DNA of 22,353 nt, from assembly GCA_905233325.1 (NCBI GenBank), contig CAJODU010000005.1, positions 1 through 22,353 of the forward strand. The letters are read 5' to 3'. Below the pieces are notes generated by a model. The model was given only the letters and a program-made list of their open reading frames with translations, made no database searches and was not told the origin of the DNA. Positions 14,772 through 22,353 of this stretch are shown here, piece by piece. How positions within the stretch are numbered: the first letter of the stretch is position 1; each line of letters starts with the position of its first letter. The translations under genes were made by a program, and so were the position numbers. This stretch comes from an uncultured Selenomonadaceae bacterium. GTDB lineage: Bacteria; Bacillota; Negativicutes; Selenomonadales; Selenomonadaceae.

Positions 14772-15745
14772 AACCTCCCGACAAAAATATTAAGGTTTTC
14801 AGTATGTTTAGTTGCGGCGGCGGTTCAAGTATGGGATATAAGCGAGCTGGTTTTGATGTTATTGGCAACCTTGAACTTGATCCAAAAATTAATAAAATAT
14901 ATATCAAAAACCTTAATCCTAAATTCAATTTTAATATGGATATTCGCGATTTTAATAAACTTGATAATCTACCTGCGGAATTATACAATCTTGATATTTT
15001 AGACGGTTCCCCGCCTTGTACTCCTTTTTCAATGGTTGGCAACCGCGAGGAAGGCTGGAATAAATATAAAAAATTTCAAGAAGGTCAAAAACTTCAAAGA
15101 CTTGATGATTTATTTTTCGTTTTTCTTGATACCATTGAAAAATTACGCCCAAAAATTATTATTGCTGAAAATGTTACAGGGATTATAAAAGGTAATGCAA
15201 AAGGTTACGTCAATGAAATTATTCACCGTTTTCATCAATTAGGCTATAATTTACAAATGTTTCAATTGAACGCTGCATTGATGGATGTGCCACAAGTTAG
15301 AGAAAGAGTATTTTTTATTGCTAATAATCAACATTATCCAAAATTAAAATTAGATTTTCACAGTGATTTAATACCCTTTGGCAAAGTCAGAACTAAAGAT
15401 GGTAAACCTTTAATAAAAAAAATAACAACTAAAAGATTGGAATTTTTATTACCGACTGATATGTGTATCGGTGATATTGTAAAACGCACTGAAAACAAAG
15501 AAAATAATTTTTCCAATATGATCTATTGGGATAATAGAGTTGCTTTTACTATTGTTTCAAGTGGTATACATATACGAGCAAATGATAAAAAACGTCTATC
15601 TGTCGGCGATTTTATTAATTGCTCTTCTTTTCCTCAGGATTATGATTTCTGTAACAAACAAGCGCAATTTATATGTGGTATGTGCGTTCCTCCTAATATG
15701 ATGGCCAATTTAGCAATTGAAATTTATCATCAATGGCTGAACTGA
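14738..15745 (+). CDS. C5-cytosine DNA methyltransferase (orphan)
   Basis: A 335-residue enzyme transferring a methyl group from S-adenosylmethionine to cytosine C5. Motif I is VFSMFSCGGGSSMGYKRAGF (about 20-39), a variant of DLFSGxGG; E46 fits the end of motif II. Motif IV, SPPC at 91-94 (catalytic C94) followed by TPFS, is intact; ENV at 144-146 is motif VI; QVRER at 186-190 is motif VIII. Motif X is GMCVPPNMMANLAIEI instead of GNxVPP. AGGAGA stands before the ATG. No restriction enzyme is nearby, so it may protect phage DNA from host restriction or alter gene expression. It lies between gp25 and gpJ, where no methylase belongs, and may be coupled to the zinc-ribbon ORF that overlaps its start. 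Confidence 0.93.
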   Translation: MFNWKWYLKDLKPPDKNIKVFSMFSCGGGSSMGYKRAGFDVIGNLELDPKINKIYIKNLNPKFNFNMDIRDFNKLDNLPAELYNLDILDGSPPCTPFSMVGNREEGWNKYKKFQEGQKLQRLDDLFFVFLDTIEKLRPKIIIAENVTGIIKGNAKGYVNEIIHRFHQLGYNLQMFQLNAALMDVPQVRERVFFIANNQHYPKLKLDFHSDLIPFGKVRTKDGKPLIKKITTKRLEFLLPTDMCIGDIVKRTENKENNFSNMIYWDNRVAFTIVSSGIHIRANDKKRLSVGDFINCSSFPQDYDFCNKQAQFICGMCVPPNMMANLAIEIYHQWLN

Positions 15746-15760
15746 AAGTGAGGTGATATC

Positions 15761-16876
15761 TTGAAAGTAGCTGATTTACCTGACATTGATTTCGTCAATG
15801 TCTCTAAAGAAGAAGTCGAGACCGCTGTATTTGCTAAATACACTGAAATTACAGGAAGAACTCTTTCAAAAGGTGATCCCATTCGCCTTTTTATTTTTTT
15901 CATTGTTGCATTCATTATGCTGCTAATCAACAAAATCAACGAAACAGGCCGTCAAAATCTTTTAAAATACTCTACCGGTGATAATCTTGATAATTTAGCC
16001 GCTTGGTGGGGGGTGACAAGGATTTCCGCTCAACCTGCTATGACTACACTCAAAGTGGACTTGTCAACTGTCAGGGAACAGGTAACTATTATTCCTGCTG
16101 GTACACGGGTATCACCTCAAAAAGATTTATTCTTTGCTACAAATGAAGATTTAATTATTCCCGCAGGGGATACTTCCTCCACTGTTGTCGCCTCTTGCAC
16201 TGATACCGGCACTATTGGTAATGATTTTGCTATCGGTGAGATTAGCAGAATTGTTGATCCTATTGCTTATGTCAAGTCTATGTCTAATATTACAAAATCA
16301 CAAGGCGGCAGTGCCATTGAAGATGATGCTTCTTTGCGTGAAAGAACTTTTGAAGCCCCAGAAGGTTTTAGTTGTGCAGGTTCAAGCGGTGCTTATATCT
16401 TTCATACAAAAAGTGTCAATTCTCTCATTATTGACGTTGCTGTTAGTAGATCTGCTCCTGGCTGCGTTAAGGTTGTTCCCTTACTCAAAAATGGTGAGAT
16501 TCCTGGTTCTGAAATTATTGATAAAGTCAAAGAGCACTTATCAGCCGATAAAATCAGACCTTTTACTGATAATGTTTCAGTTGAGGCTCCTGCCATTGTT
16601 CATTTTGATTTAGATATTTCCTATTACATTGAAGATGATGCAGACGCCACTATTGTCAGTTCAAATGTTGCGGCTGCTGTTGATAATTTTATTACTTGGC
16701 AAAAATCTAAACTCGGCAGAGATATTAATGATTCTGAATTAATTGCTTATATTAAAGCTGTTTCAGGCGTGAAACGGGTGATTGTCAATTCTCCTGTTTT
16801 CACTCCGCTTGATGTCTTTGAGCTTGCCATTGCTAACAATGTATCAGTCACCATGCTGGGACGTGAACAAGAATGA
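15761..16876 (+). CDS. Baseplate assembly protein J (gpJ / Mu gp47-like)
   Basis: A 371-residue wedge protein that joins baseplate wedges to the tail fibres. TTG 15761 has GAGGTGAT at 15751-15758. Family marks are the N-terminal DIDFVNVSKEEVE, the membrane-like helix 45-57 seen in gpJ proteins, LDNLAAWWGV, IIPAGTRV, the RERTFEAPEGFSCAGSSGAY region with its conserved SSGAY..H and, near the end, LIAYIKAVSGVKRV. Length is slightly above P2 gpJ (302). The stop overlaps the ATG of gpI (ATGA). Intact. Confidence 0.92.
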   Translation: MKVADLPDIDFVNVSKEEVETAVFAKYTEITGRTLSKGDPIRLFIFFIVAFIMLLINKINETGRQNLLKYSTGDNLDNLAAWWGVTRISAQPAMTTLKVDLSTVREQVTIIPAGTRVSPQKDLFFATNEDLIIPAGDTSSTVVASCTDTGTIGNDFAIGEISRIVDPIAYVKSMSNITKSQGGSAIEDDASLRERTFEAPEGFSCAGSSGAYIFHTKSVNSLIIDVAVSRSAPGCVKVVPLLKNGEIPGSEIIDKVKEHLSADKIRPFTDNVSVEAPAIVHFDLDISYYIEDDADATIVSSNVAAAVDNFITWQKSKLGRDINDSELIAYIKAVSGVKRVIVNSPVFTPLDVFELAIANNVSVTMLGREQE

Positions 16877-18468
16877 GTATTTCTCTGAAAGATTATTTCA
16901 TTTCTCAAAAGTTGCCCCCCAGTATCAATGATGAAAATGTTAATCAACTTGCTCAGGTTTCAGATCATTTCTTACACAAAATTGATGCTCTTATTCTGAA
17001 ATTATTGATTTATCCTAATGTTGACAATCTTGACGAAGATTTAATCAATTATTTAGGTTTTCAAATGCACGTTGAAAACTTTGATACTTCTTTACCTTTA
17101 GCATCTAAACGGGAACTTGTTAAAAGCTCTATCGAAATTCACAGGCTCAAAGGCACAAAATACGCCGTCGAAAAAACTTTAAAAATGTTTTTTGGATATT
17201 CTCACATTGATGAATGGTTTGAATATAATGGTGATCCTTATCTCTTTAAAGTTGAAGTCGGTGAGTTTAGGCAAAACAGCTCCGGTTTAGATGAGCTTTA
17301 TAAAGCTATTGACGGCGTAAAAAATGTCAGGTCTGCACTTGATAGTTTTCAATTTGATATTACGCCTCGTAAACAATCAGATGATGATTACACCTATTAT
17401 GATAACAACAAAGTCAATCATTATTTAGGCACCTTGTTTGCAAAGATTGGTTTTAATCAATATCCTTTTGGCGGCGGAGCTGATCGCGTCTCTACTAAAA
17501 GATTTTTCGGCAGCAATTTCATTACTGTTGGTAATACTTCCTCAAATATTACTGAAAAATTATTGTATAAGACTCTCAATAAATATGTTGGGGCTTATCT
17601 CCAACAAGCGGGCAATTTCACTTTTCTTTGCGACCCCGAAGATTTATCACAAATTGATAAACTCTCCACTGCTATGGTTGGCGTGCTTATCGTTGACAAG
17701 GCTATGGTTCGTGAAGGAGAACTTCAAGTTGAGATTATACCCGTTGAAGAACTTTATAACAACAAAGAATATTTTGGCGGCGGCTCTGTAGTTTTCAATG
17801 AGATTCAACACAATCCGCAAATTCTTGATAAACAGATAAAGCCTCTAAATGTCGGCTCTGCTATGGCTATTTTAGGCTTTAAGACTTATTATCCTACTAA
17901 AGAAAATGTCTATAGATATACAACTGACAGATTCTTTGGCGGCCTAAATGCTATTATTGGTGATTTCAAATACATCAACGGCGATAAGGCTAAAGCACCA
18001 GAAATTATTCACGTCAACGATATTCAAATTTACAGAATGGCTGAAATGTTCGGTGGCGGCTCTTATCAAAGAAGTATCCATACAATGAAGCCTTCTACCG
18101 TCGATATTTATAGAGATGATGGCTCTTTCGTTGGAGCGGCTAAAATTACTTTAGGCTCAAAAACCTACCTAAATGGTGATGTGCCGGATAGTCCGCCTCA
18201 GCCTTGGATTATCAAGCGTGAACAAATTTACAGGACTGCTGAACATTTCGGCGGGGCTTATCGTGAATTTACACACGGTCAAGAAATTTCAGACTACAAG
18301 CAAAAAGAAGAATATTTATTTAGAAATAATATTTTGCTCACAAAAGCAGATTTCACTAAATTATCAATGTCGCCGGCTAATGATTGTGCTGATAATACAA
18401 TCGGTTATATTGGCGGCTCTCTTGCCTTTGTTCAACGTATCGAAACTTACAAAAAATATAAGGAGTGA
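16873..18468 (+). CDS. Tail protein I (gpI-like) with a long repeated C-terminal extension
   Basis: The first about 150 residues match P2 gpI/Mu gp48: LIYPNVDNLDEDLINYLGFQMHVE, then the signature HRLKGTKYAVEKTLKMFFGYSHIDEW. gpI connects gpJ to the fibres. Family length is about 180, while this protein has 531. The rest is a string of short modules, each ending in F-F/G-G: RFFG at 210, EYFGGG at 299, RFFGG at 353, EMFGGG at 391 and EHFGG at 457, several preceded by IYR.A or VYRYT. Such fibre-anchoring modules probably replace or extend a fibre base. The start overlaps gpJ; the stop is just before the next fibre start. A fused fibre is the alternative reading. Confidence 0.85.
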   Translation: MSISLKDYFISQKLPPSINDENVNQLAQVSDHFLHKIDALILKLLIYPNVDNLDEDLINYLGFQMHVENFDTSLPLASKRELVKSSIEIHRLKGTKYAVEKTLKMFFGYSHIDEWFEYNGDPYLFKVEVGEFRQNSSGLDELYKAIDGVKNVRSALDSFQFDITPRKQSDDDYTYYDNNKVNHYLGTLFAKIGFNQYPFGGGADRVSTKRFFGSNFITVGNTSSNITEKLLYKTLNKYVGAYLQQAGNFTFLCDPEDLSQIDKLSTAMVGVLIVDKAMVREGELQVEIIPVEELYNNKEYFGGGSVVFNEIQHNPQILDKQIKPLNVGSAMAILGFKTYYPTKENVYRYTTDRFFGGLNAIIGDFKYINGDKAKAPEIIHVNDIQIYRMAEMFGGGSYQRSIHTMKPSTVDIYRDDGSFVGAAKITLGSKTYLNGDVPDSPPQPWIIKREQIYRTAEHFGGAYREFTHGQEISDYKQKEEYLFRNNILLTKADFTKLSMSPANDCADNTIGYIGGSLAFVQRIETYKKYKE

Positions 18469-18473
18469 GAATT

Positions 18474-19685
18474 TTGGCAGAAAAAGGCGTTATTTATTTA
18501 ACCTATGCCGGTCGCAATTTGCTTGCTAAAGCTATGACCGGTCAAGGCGTTCACTTTACCAGAGTAGCTGTGGGTGACGGTAGTATCGACTTTGAAAATG
18601 ATGATATTTTTGCACTGACGGAGCTTAAACATCATGTAAAAGACATTCCTATTGCGGAATGTAAATTGACAGGTGACGGGACTGTCACAATCAAAGCCCA
18701 GCAAAAGAATGAAGGATTGCTTCAGGGATTTTTCACCCGTGAGTATGGTATTTTTGCCGAGGATACCGAGACCGGCAATGAAGTATTATACAGTTATCTC
18801 AACAACGGTGATCAAGCCGGTTATATACCTGCCGGAAATGGCAGTCAAGTCGTGGACACCACGGCTATTTTTGTTTGCGTCGTTGATCAATGCGAACAAA
18901 TCACGGCAGTTATTGACGCAAATTTAGCTTATGTTTCGCAAAATGAATTTGAGACCCATGTATATAGCAGCAATCCTCACCCCAATATTCCTAATCATAT
19001 GGGGGATATTACTGCTACTACAGAGGTTTGGGCAGCGGCAGAGGATAATCATTTGCACAAAATTCCCGTTGCTAATCTCAAAACTCAAATACTTGGTGAT
19101 GATGCCAGTGCTATTCCTCTTTTGACGTCAAGAGTCAATCAGCTTGAACGCGAATACGGCAACCTTGCTCTTGAAATGCTTGCCAGTCAAGAATCAGCCC
19201 CAGATTGTAATTTGATTATTACTGAGGATTTTGCTAATCCTGATATGGTTGATACTTACGTTAAAGCTGTCAAAAGTGCTGTCGCCGGTTCTAATTCCAT
19301 TGACTTAGAAGATGATGCCGGTATCATTGCCGGCGGTCACTATTGGATCTCAGACGGTGTGAGACAAGAATACATTCAAGTTCGCTCTATCATTCGCAAT
19401 GGTGCTATTTATCGTATTCTGACTGAAGATAATCTTGTTGAAACTTACGACTTGACAAAGACTTATCTTTATCGCACAACTGCCCTCATTTCAGAGGGTA
19501 TTGCTTATGGCTCCGGCGATCAAAAAGGTATGGCTTATCAGCCCTCTTTAGTTTGGCGCGGTGTCAGTGCTAATGTTGCTACTAATTTAGCACTTGAAAC
19601 TACTCAAAGAAATGCTGATTCCTTCAGACTTGAAGGCGATTATGCTTTTACCGCTGATGGTTTCTTTACTCTTGCTAATTCATGA
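18474..19685 (+). CDS. Tail fibre, tail-collar type (gpH-like N-terminus)
   Basis: A 403-residue fibre. I chose TTG 18474 over GTG 18465 because the SD AAGGAG overlaps the latter. Residues 1-150 have the tail-collar fold of P2 gpH, with YLTYAGRNLLAKAMTGQGVHF and RVAVGDG, ending in FVCVVDQ. A linker with a short coil and ANLKTQILGD follows; the C-terminal half (about 230-403) is a beta-rich domain without a known family, DAGIIAGGHYWISDGVRQEY and GIAYGSGDQKGM among its motifs. It attaches to gpI and probably carries the receptor-binding part or an assembly platform for the next fibre. Confidence 0.85.
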   Translation: MAEKGVIYLTYAGRNLLAKAMTGQGVHFTRVAVGDGSIDFENDDIFALTELKHHVKDIPIAECKLTGDGTVTIKAQQKNEGLLQGFFTREYGIFAEDTETGNEVLYSYLNNGDQAGYIPAGNGSQVVDTTAIFVCVVDQCEQITAVIDANLAYVSQNEFETHVYSSNPHPNIPNHMGDITATTEVWAAAEDNHLHKIPVANLKTQILGDDASAIPLLTSRVNQLEREYGNLALEMLASQESAPDCNLIITEDFANPDMVDTYVKAVKSAVAGSNSIDLEDDAGIIAGGHYWISDGVRQEYIQVRSIIRNGAIYRILTEDNLVETYDLTKTYLYRTTALISEGIAYGSGDQKGMAYQPSLVWRGVSANVATNLALETTQRNADSFRLEGDYAFTADGFFTLANS

Positions 19686-19696
19686 GGTGATGTTTT

Positions 19697-21802
19697 ATGT
19701 CTTTTGATGTTTCTGCTATCGGTGGTTATGGTGCCGGTACTAACGGAGCAGTAACTGCACCTGCAGCTACTATTAATTCTTCAGCCCGCGTGACAGGCTA
19801 CACCACCAATACCATTACTATTAATACTTCTACCATGATCACCGGCGGCTATGAAAATTTTACTGCCGGCACTGAAATTTTAGTTCACGTTTCTGCTTCA
19901 AACGGCGAAAATACTTATCTTGGTAAGTATATGGTAACTACTATCACTGCCAATAATAACGGCACCTTGACTGTTACCGGCGATTTCACCAAAATTTTAC
20001 CGACCGCCTCCCTCTCTAAATACTACGTTCAGGCGATTACCATTGCCAGTTTCACTGACTTAACCCTTAACTCAGGCACAACCCTTCAACCCAATGCTTA
20101 CAGTGCTGCTGCTTATCATGGCGGGATCATTGCCATCAAATGTAGCGGCACTTTGACTTTCAACGGCGGTTCTATCAGCTTAACCGAAAAAGGTATTCCT
20201 GTTGCAAATAAATCTTGGCGACCGCTCTTGTCACAGGAGACCAACGGCAACGGTCAGCAAGATGTCAATAAATATTCAGGTTGGGAAAATTCTATCACTG
20301 CTGATAGATTTTTGCTCAATGCCGGCGATGGGGCTACTTTCATTATCGCAAAAAATGTTGCTATCCGTAACACTGCAAGCAGAATCGGCTCCCTTACTAC
20401 TTACGGCGTCCAATATTGCCGCGGTGCCAGTGATAGTGTTTCCGTCCCCAGCGGCTATACTAATATAGGCGGCAGCACTATTCTCATTGCTGCTGAGGCT
20501 ATCACAGGTTTTGACGTGAGACTGATCAGCAAATACAGAAACACCGGCTCAACTGCTGGTCAAGGCCTTGGCAGATGTTATATTGCAAGCGAGACTAAAC
20601 TCCGAAATGATGAAGGGCTTTATGCTTATGATTGTATCAGCAAGCCTCAGCGTCTTATGTCTAGCATGAATATTAAATCTTTTGGCGAGGGTTCCCTCGG
20701 TGATATTTCTAACTTGGCTGCTCAATTCAACAATTACGCTAAAGTCACTGCTATCTCTGCCGATGGTAGAAAAATTTCATATACCGGCAAAACTACCAAC
20801 GGTTTAGCTCAAATTACTACTAATTCTTTAGTAATGATACACATTTCAAAAAACAAGACCAACACAGCTATTGACCTGTTAGGTAAATTTATCATTGCCA
20901 AGGTGCTTAACGATAACGGCAGTATTCTTACTCTTGATTCCTCTATGTTTACCGTTCCCCTTGCCTCTTATGATGTTCAAATTGTTTCTATTGCTCAATT
21001 CAACAATCTCACCATGAGTAATAATCATTCTTCTACTCAGGCTTGGAATGGTTCTACAGGCGGTATCCTTGCTGTTGCCGTTAAAAATACTTTCAATCTA
21101 TCCAATGGTTATTTGAACGTCGAAAACAAAGGCGGCGGAAATGCTTATGGTACTAATGGCCTTGCTCAAATTGGTAATGCTCAGGATTCTGACAGATTGC
21201 CTCTCGGTACAGGTCATGGCTCAGTTTTCATTCTTGCCAATACTCTTACTTTGAATACAAGTTCAAGAATAGGGGCAACTTACTCCGGTGTTGAAACCGG
21301 CGGCAAAGGATGTAATGGTACTGGGAACAGAAACCCTGGTGCAGGTGGTGCAGGTGGAGGTTATAGAGGAAGCAACGGCACAAAATCAAGTTGTAGCGAC
21401 TTTGGTCAAAATGTAGGTATGGGCGGTGCTATGAATTACAATCCTGGCAGTCGCACCGGCATCTATGCTAAAGACGGAGCTCATGTTCTCATTATTGCCA
21501 ATACTATTAATAATTTCTGCCTTCATGCTATTTCAACAGGTGGTGCAGGTGGTACTCGCCTCAATACTACAAGCTATATGGGCGGCAATGGCGGTGCCGG
21601 TTATGGCGGCGGTGGTGGTGGTGCTAATTGCAGCGGCAGCGGTCACGCCGGATCAGGTGCTGGCGGTGGTGGTTATTATCGTGCCGGCGATGGCGGCAAC
21701 GGTGACGCCGGAACTCGTGGTAATGCCGGCGGCTGTTCAGGTTTTGCCTTTGTCTATGCCAATAACTTTGTAAGTCCTAATACTTCAGGCTTGACCGTTT
21801 AA
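19697..21802 (+). CDS. Duplicated fibre/adhesin with glycine-rich C-terminus
   Basis: A 701-residue protein, ATG 19697 with GAGGTGATG at 19685-19693. It has two internal copies of one domain: about 31-285 and 349-620. Aligned phrases include YVQAITIASFTDLTLNSG with YDVQIVSIAQFNNLTMSN, HGGIIAIKCSGTLTFNGG with TGGILAVAVKNTFNLSNG, and GDGATFIIAKNVAIRNTASR with GHGSVFILANTLTLNTSSR. In the second copy the loops are filled with glycine-rich blocks (about 535-582 and 615-682), reaching GYGGGGGGANCSGS, resembling the polyglycine-II sandwiches of phage adhesins such as S16 gp38. Cysteines at 539, 566, 645 and 680 lie in or near these loops. Most probably the receptor-binding tip. Confidence 0.8.
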   Translation: MSFDVSAIGGYGAGTNGAVTAPAATINSSARVTGYTTNTITINTSTMITGGYENFTAGTEILVHVSASNGENTYLGKYMVTTITANNNGTLTVTGDFTKILPTASLSKYYVQAITIASFTDLTLNSGTTLQPNAYSAAAYHGGIIAIKCSGTLTFNGGSISLTEKGIPVANKSWRPLLSQETNGNGQQDVNKYSGWENSITADRFLLNAGDGATFIIAKNVAIRNTASRIGSLTTYGVQYCRGASDSVSVPSGYTNIGGSTILIAAEAITGFDVRLISKYRNTGSTAGQGLGRCYIASETKLRNDEGLYAYDCISKPQRLMSSMNIKSFGEGSLGDISNLAAQFNNYAKVTAISADGRKISYTGKTTNGLAQITTNSLVMIHISKNKTNTAIDLLGKFIIAKVLNDNGSILTLDSSMFTVPLASYDVQIVSIAQFNNLTMSNNHSSTQAWNGSTGGILAVAVKNTFNLSNGYLNVENKGGGNAYGTNGLAQIGNAQDSDRLPLGTGHGSVFILANTLTLNTSSRIGATYSGVETGGKGCNGTGNRNPGAGGAGGGYRGSNGTKSSCSDFGQNVGMGGAMNYNPGSRTGIYAKDGAHVLIIANTINNFCLHAISTGGAGGTRLNTTSYMGGNGGAGYGGGGGGANCSGSGHAGSGAGGGGYYRAGDGGNGDAGTRGNAGGCSGFAFVYANNFVSPNTSGLTV

Positions 21803-21819
21803 TAAGGAGGACGTTTTTC

Positions 21820-22353
21820 ATGAGTCTCTTACCTAAAAATACTATGCGTCTTGGGCATGATACTTTTGCTTTTTCTGCCCAAGCTAAATTAGAAGCTCAA
21901 CAACCTATTGATACTACCAATCAAACTGATATTACAGGCATTGTCGTCGGTGGTGTCGAACCGACAGGAACTTTGCGCCGTTTTCTTTTCAAAGTTGATG
22001 ACGCTCTTTATAAATTTGTCAATGGTGTCCCTGTTGCTTATTCCGGCTCTGACGACGTCGAAGATATTTTAGAAAATGGCAACACTGCCACTGAATTAGC
22101 TGCTGTAACTAGTATTCAAAGTTGGTGCAACAAGCAGATTTATCCTATTATTGCATTGAAAGCCCCTGCAGGTGCCTCTGTTTTGCCAACTGCTAAAATA
22201 TCTTTTAATTGCGTTTCGACTAATGCTCAATACACAAAATCTGAAGAAAGTGCTGAATTTGAACTTCAAAGTATCGGCGGCACCCCAACTATTATTGATA
22301 TTACTGCTTCAACCACCTGCACCGGTAACGGCTCTGTTGAAGTTAAAGTCGCT
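21820..22353 (+). CDS. Virion/fibre-associated protein, 3' end cut by window
   Basis: ATG 21820 with AAGGAGG at 21804-21810, open to the last base (178 codons seen), so it continues outside. It is beta-rich and S/T-rich, containing LRRFLFKVDDALYKFVNGVP and WCNKQIYPIIALKAPAGA, then a start of Ig-like or fibre-type strands (FELQSIGGTP). I do not recognise the family. Its place after two fibre genes suggests another fibre, fibre chaperone or decoration protein with the same late transcript. Confidence 0.75.
   Translation, partial: MSLLPKNTMRLGHDTFAFSAQAKLEAQQPIDTTNQTDITGIVVGGVEPTGTLRRFLFKVDDALYKFVNGVPVAYSGSDDVEDILENGNTATELAAVTSIQSWCNKQIYPIIALKAPAGASVLPTAKISFNCVSTNAQYTKSEESAEFELQSIGGTPTIIDITASTTCTGNGSVEVKVA

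Noticed and set aside
16185..16613. Plus-strand 142-codon frame inside gpJ
   Set aside because: Leucine-rich out-of-frame reading of gpJ, without SD.
17438..17791. Plus-strand 117-codon frame inside the gpI gene
   Set aside because: Shadow of the FGG-repeat region.
18465..18473. GTG start of the collar fibre three codons earlier
   Set aside because: It lies within the Shine-Dalgarno sequence; TTG 18474 is well spaced.
1..22353. tRNA genes, CRISPR arrays, insertion sequences, attachment sites
   Set aside because: No cloverleaf, regularly spaced repeats, transposase frame or terminal inverted repeats were seen; the operator repeats at 8076-8171 are too short and few for CRISPR.

Overview
The window is the tail-morphogenesis and baseplate part of a contractile-tailed (myovirus, P2/Mu-type) phage or prophage. 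The DNA is AT-rich. Genes are packed with 1-11 nt overlaps, strong GGAGG/GAGGTGAT ribosome binding sites and many GTG/TTG starts, which suggests a low-GC, Bacillota-like anaerobic host. The exact host cannot be fixed from this window. No integrase, terminase, capsid, lysis gene, tRNA or CRISPR array is visible, so it cannot be decided here whether this is a free phage, an active prophage or a decayed one.

Layout. 1-7819 is the tail tube and sheath block: a 5'-truncated tail-completion-like gene, a 77-aa ORF, sheath, tube, the tail assembly chaperone with a probable -1 frameshift extension (slippery sequence T TTA AAC), a 1461-aa tape measure protein and a LysM-type gpX. 7820-9322 is a cargo cassette: a leftward HTH regulator and a rightward 371-aa unknown protein, separated by two opposed promoters overlaid with four evenly built operators (consensus ATATAAC-N7-GTTATAT). 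9394-11982 holds a hairpin, a small membrane protein, a gpW-like joining protein, a 68-aa ORF, an intact lambda-family portal protein and a 100-aa ORF. This piece of head module is stranded among tail genes. 11979-18468 is the baseplate block: gpD, gpV, a PAAR spike tip, gpU, gp25/W, then a second cargo pair (a small zinc-ribbon ORF carrying a run of 11 C, and a C5 cytosine methyltransferase), then gpJ and an enlarged gpI. 18474-22353 codes for host-recognition proteins: a collar-type fibre, a 701-aa duplicated fibre/adhesin with a glycine-rich C-terminus, and a third virion protein cut by the window end.

How it works together. The late genes run on the + strand and build a contractile tail: tape measure and chaperone set tube length, tube and sheath polymerise, and gpD/gpV/PAAR/W/J/I form the hub, spike and wedges that carry the fibres. 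The two cargo blocks look like morons, meaning accessory genes inserted between structural genes. One has its own repressor switch. The other would methylate DNA and may be phase-variable through the poly-C tract. The least expected observations are the operator array, the displaced portal, the poly-C tract beside the methyltransferase, and the frameshift signal.
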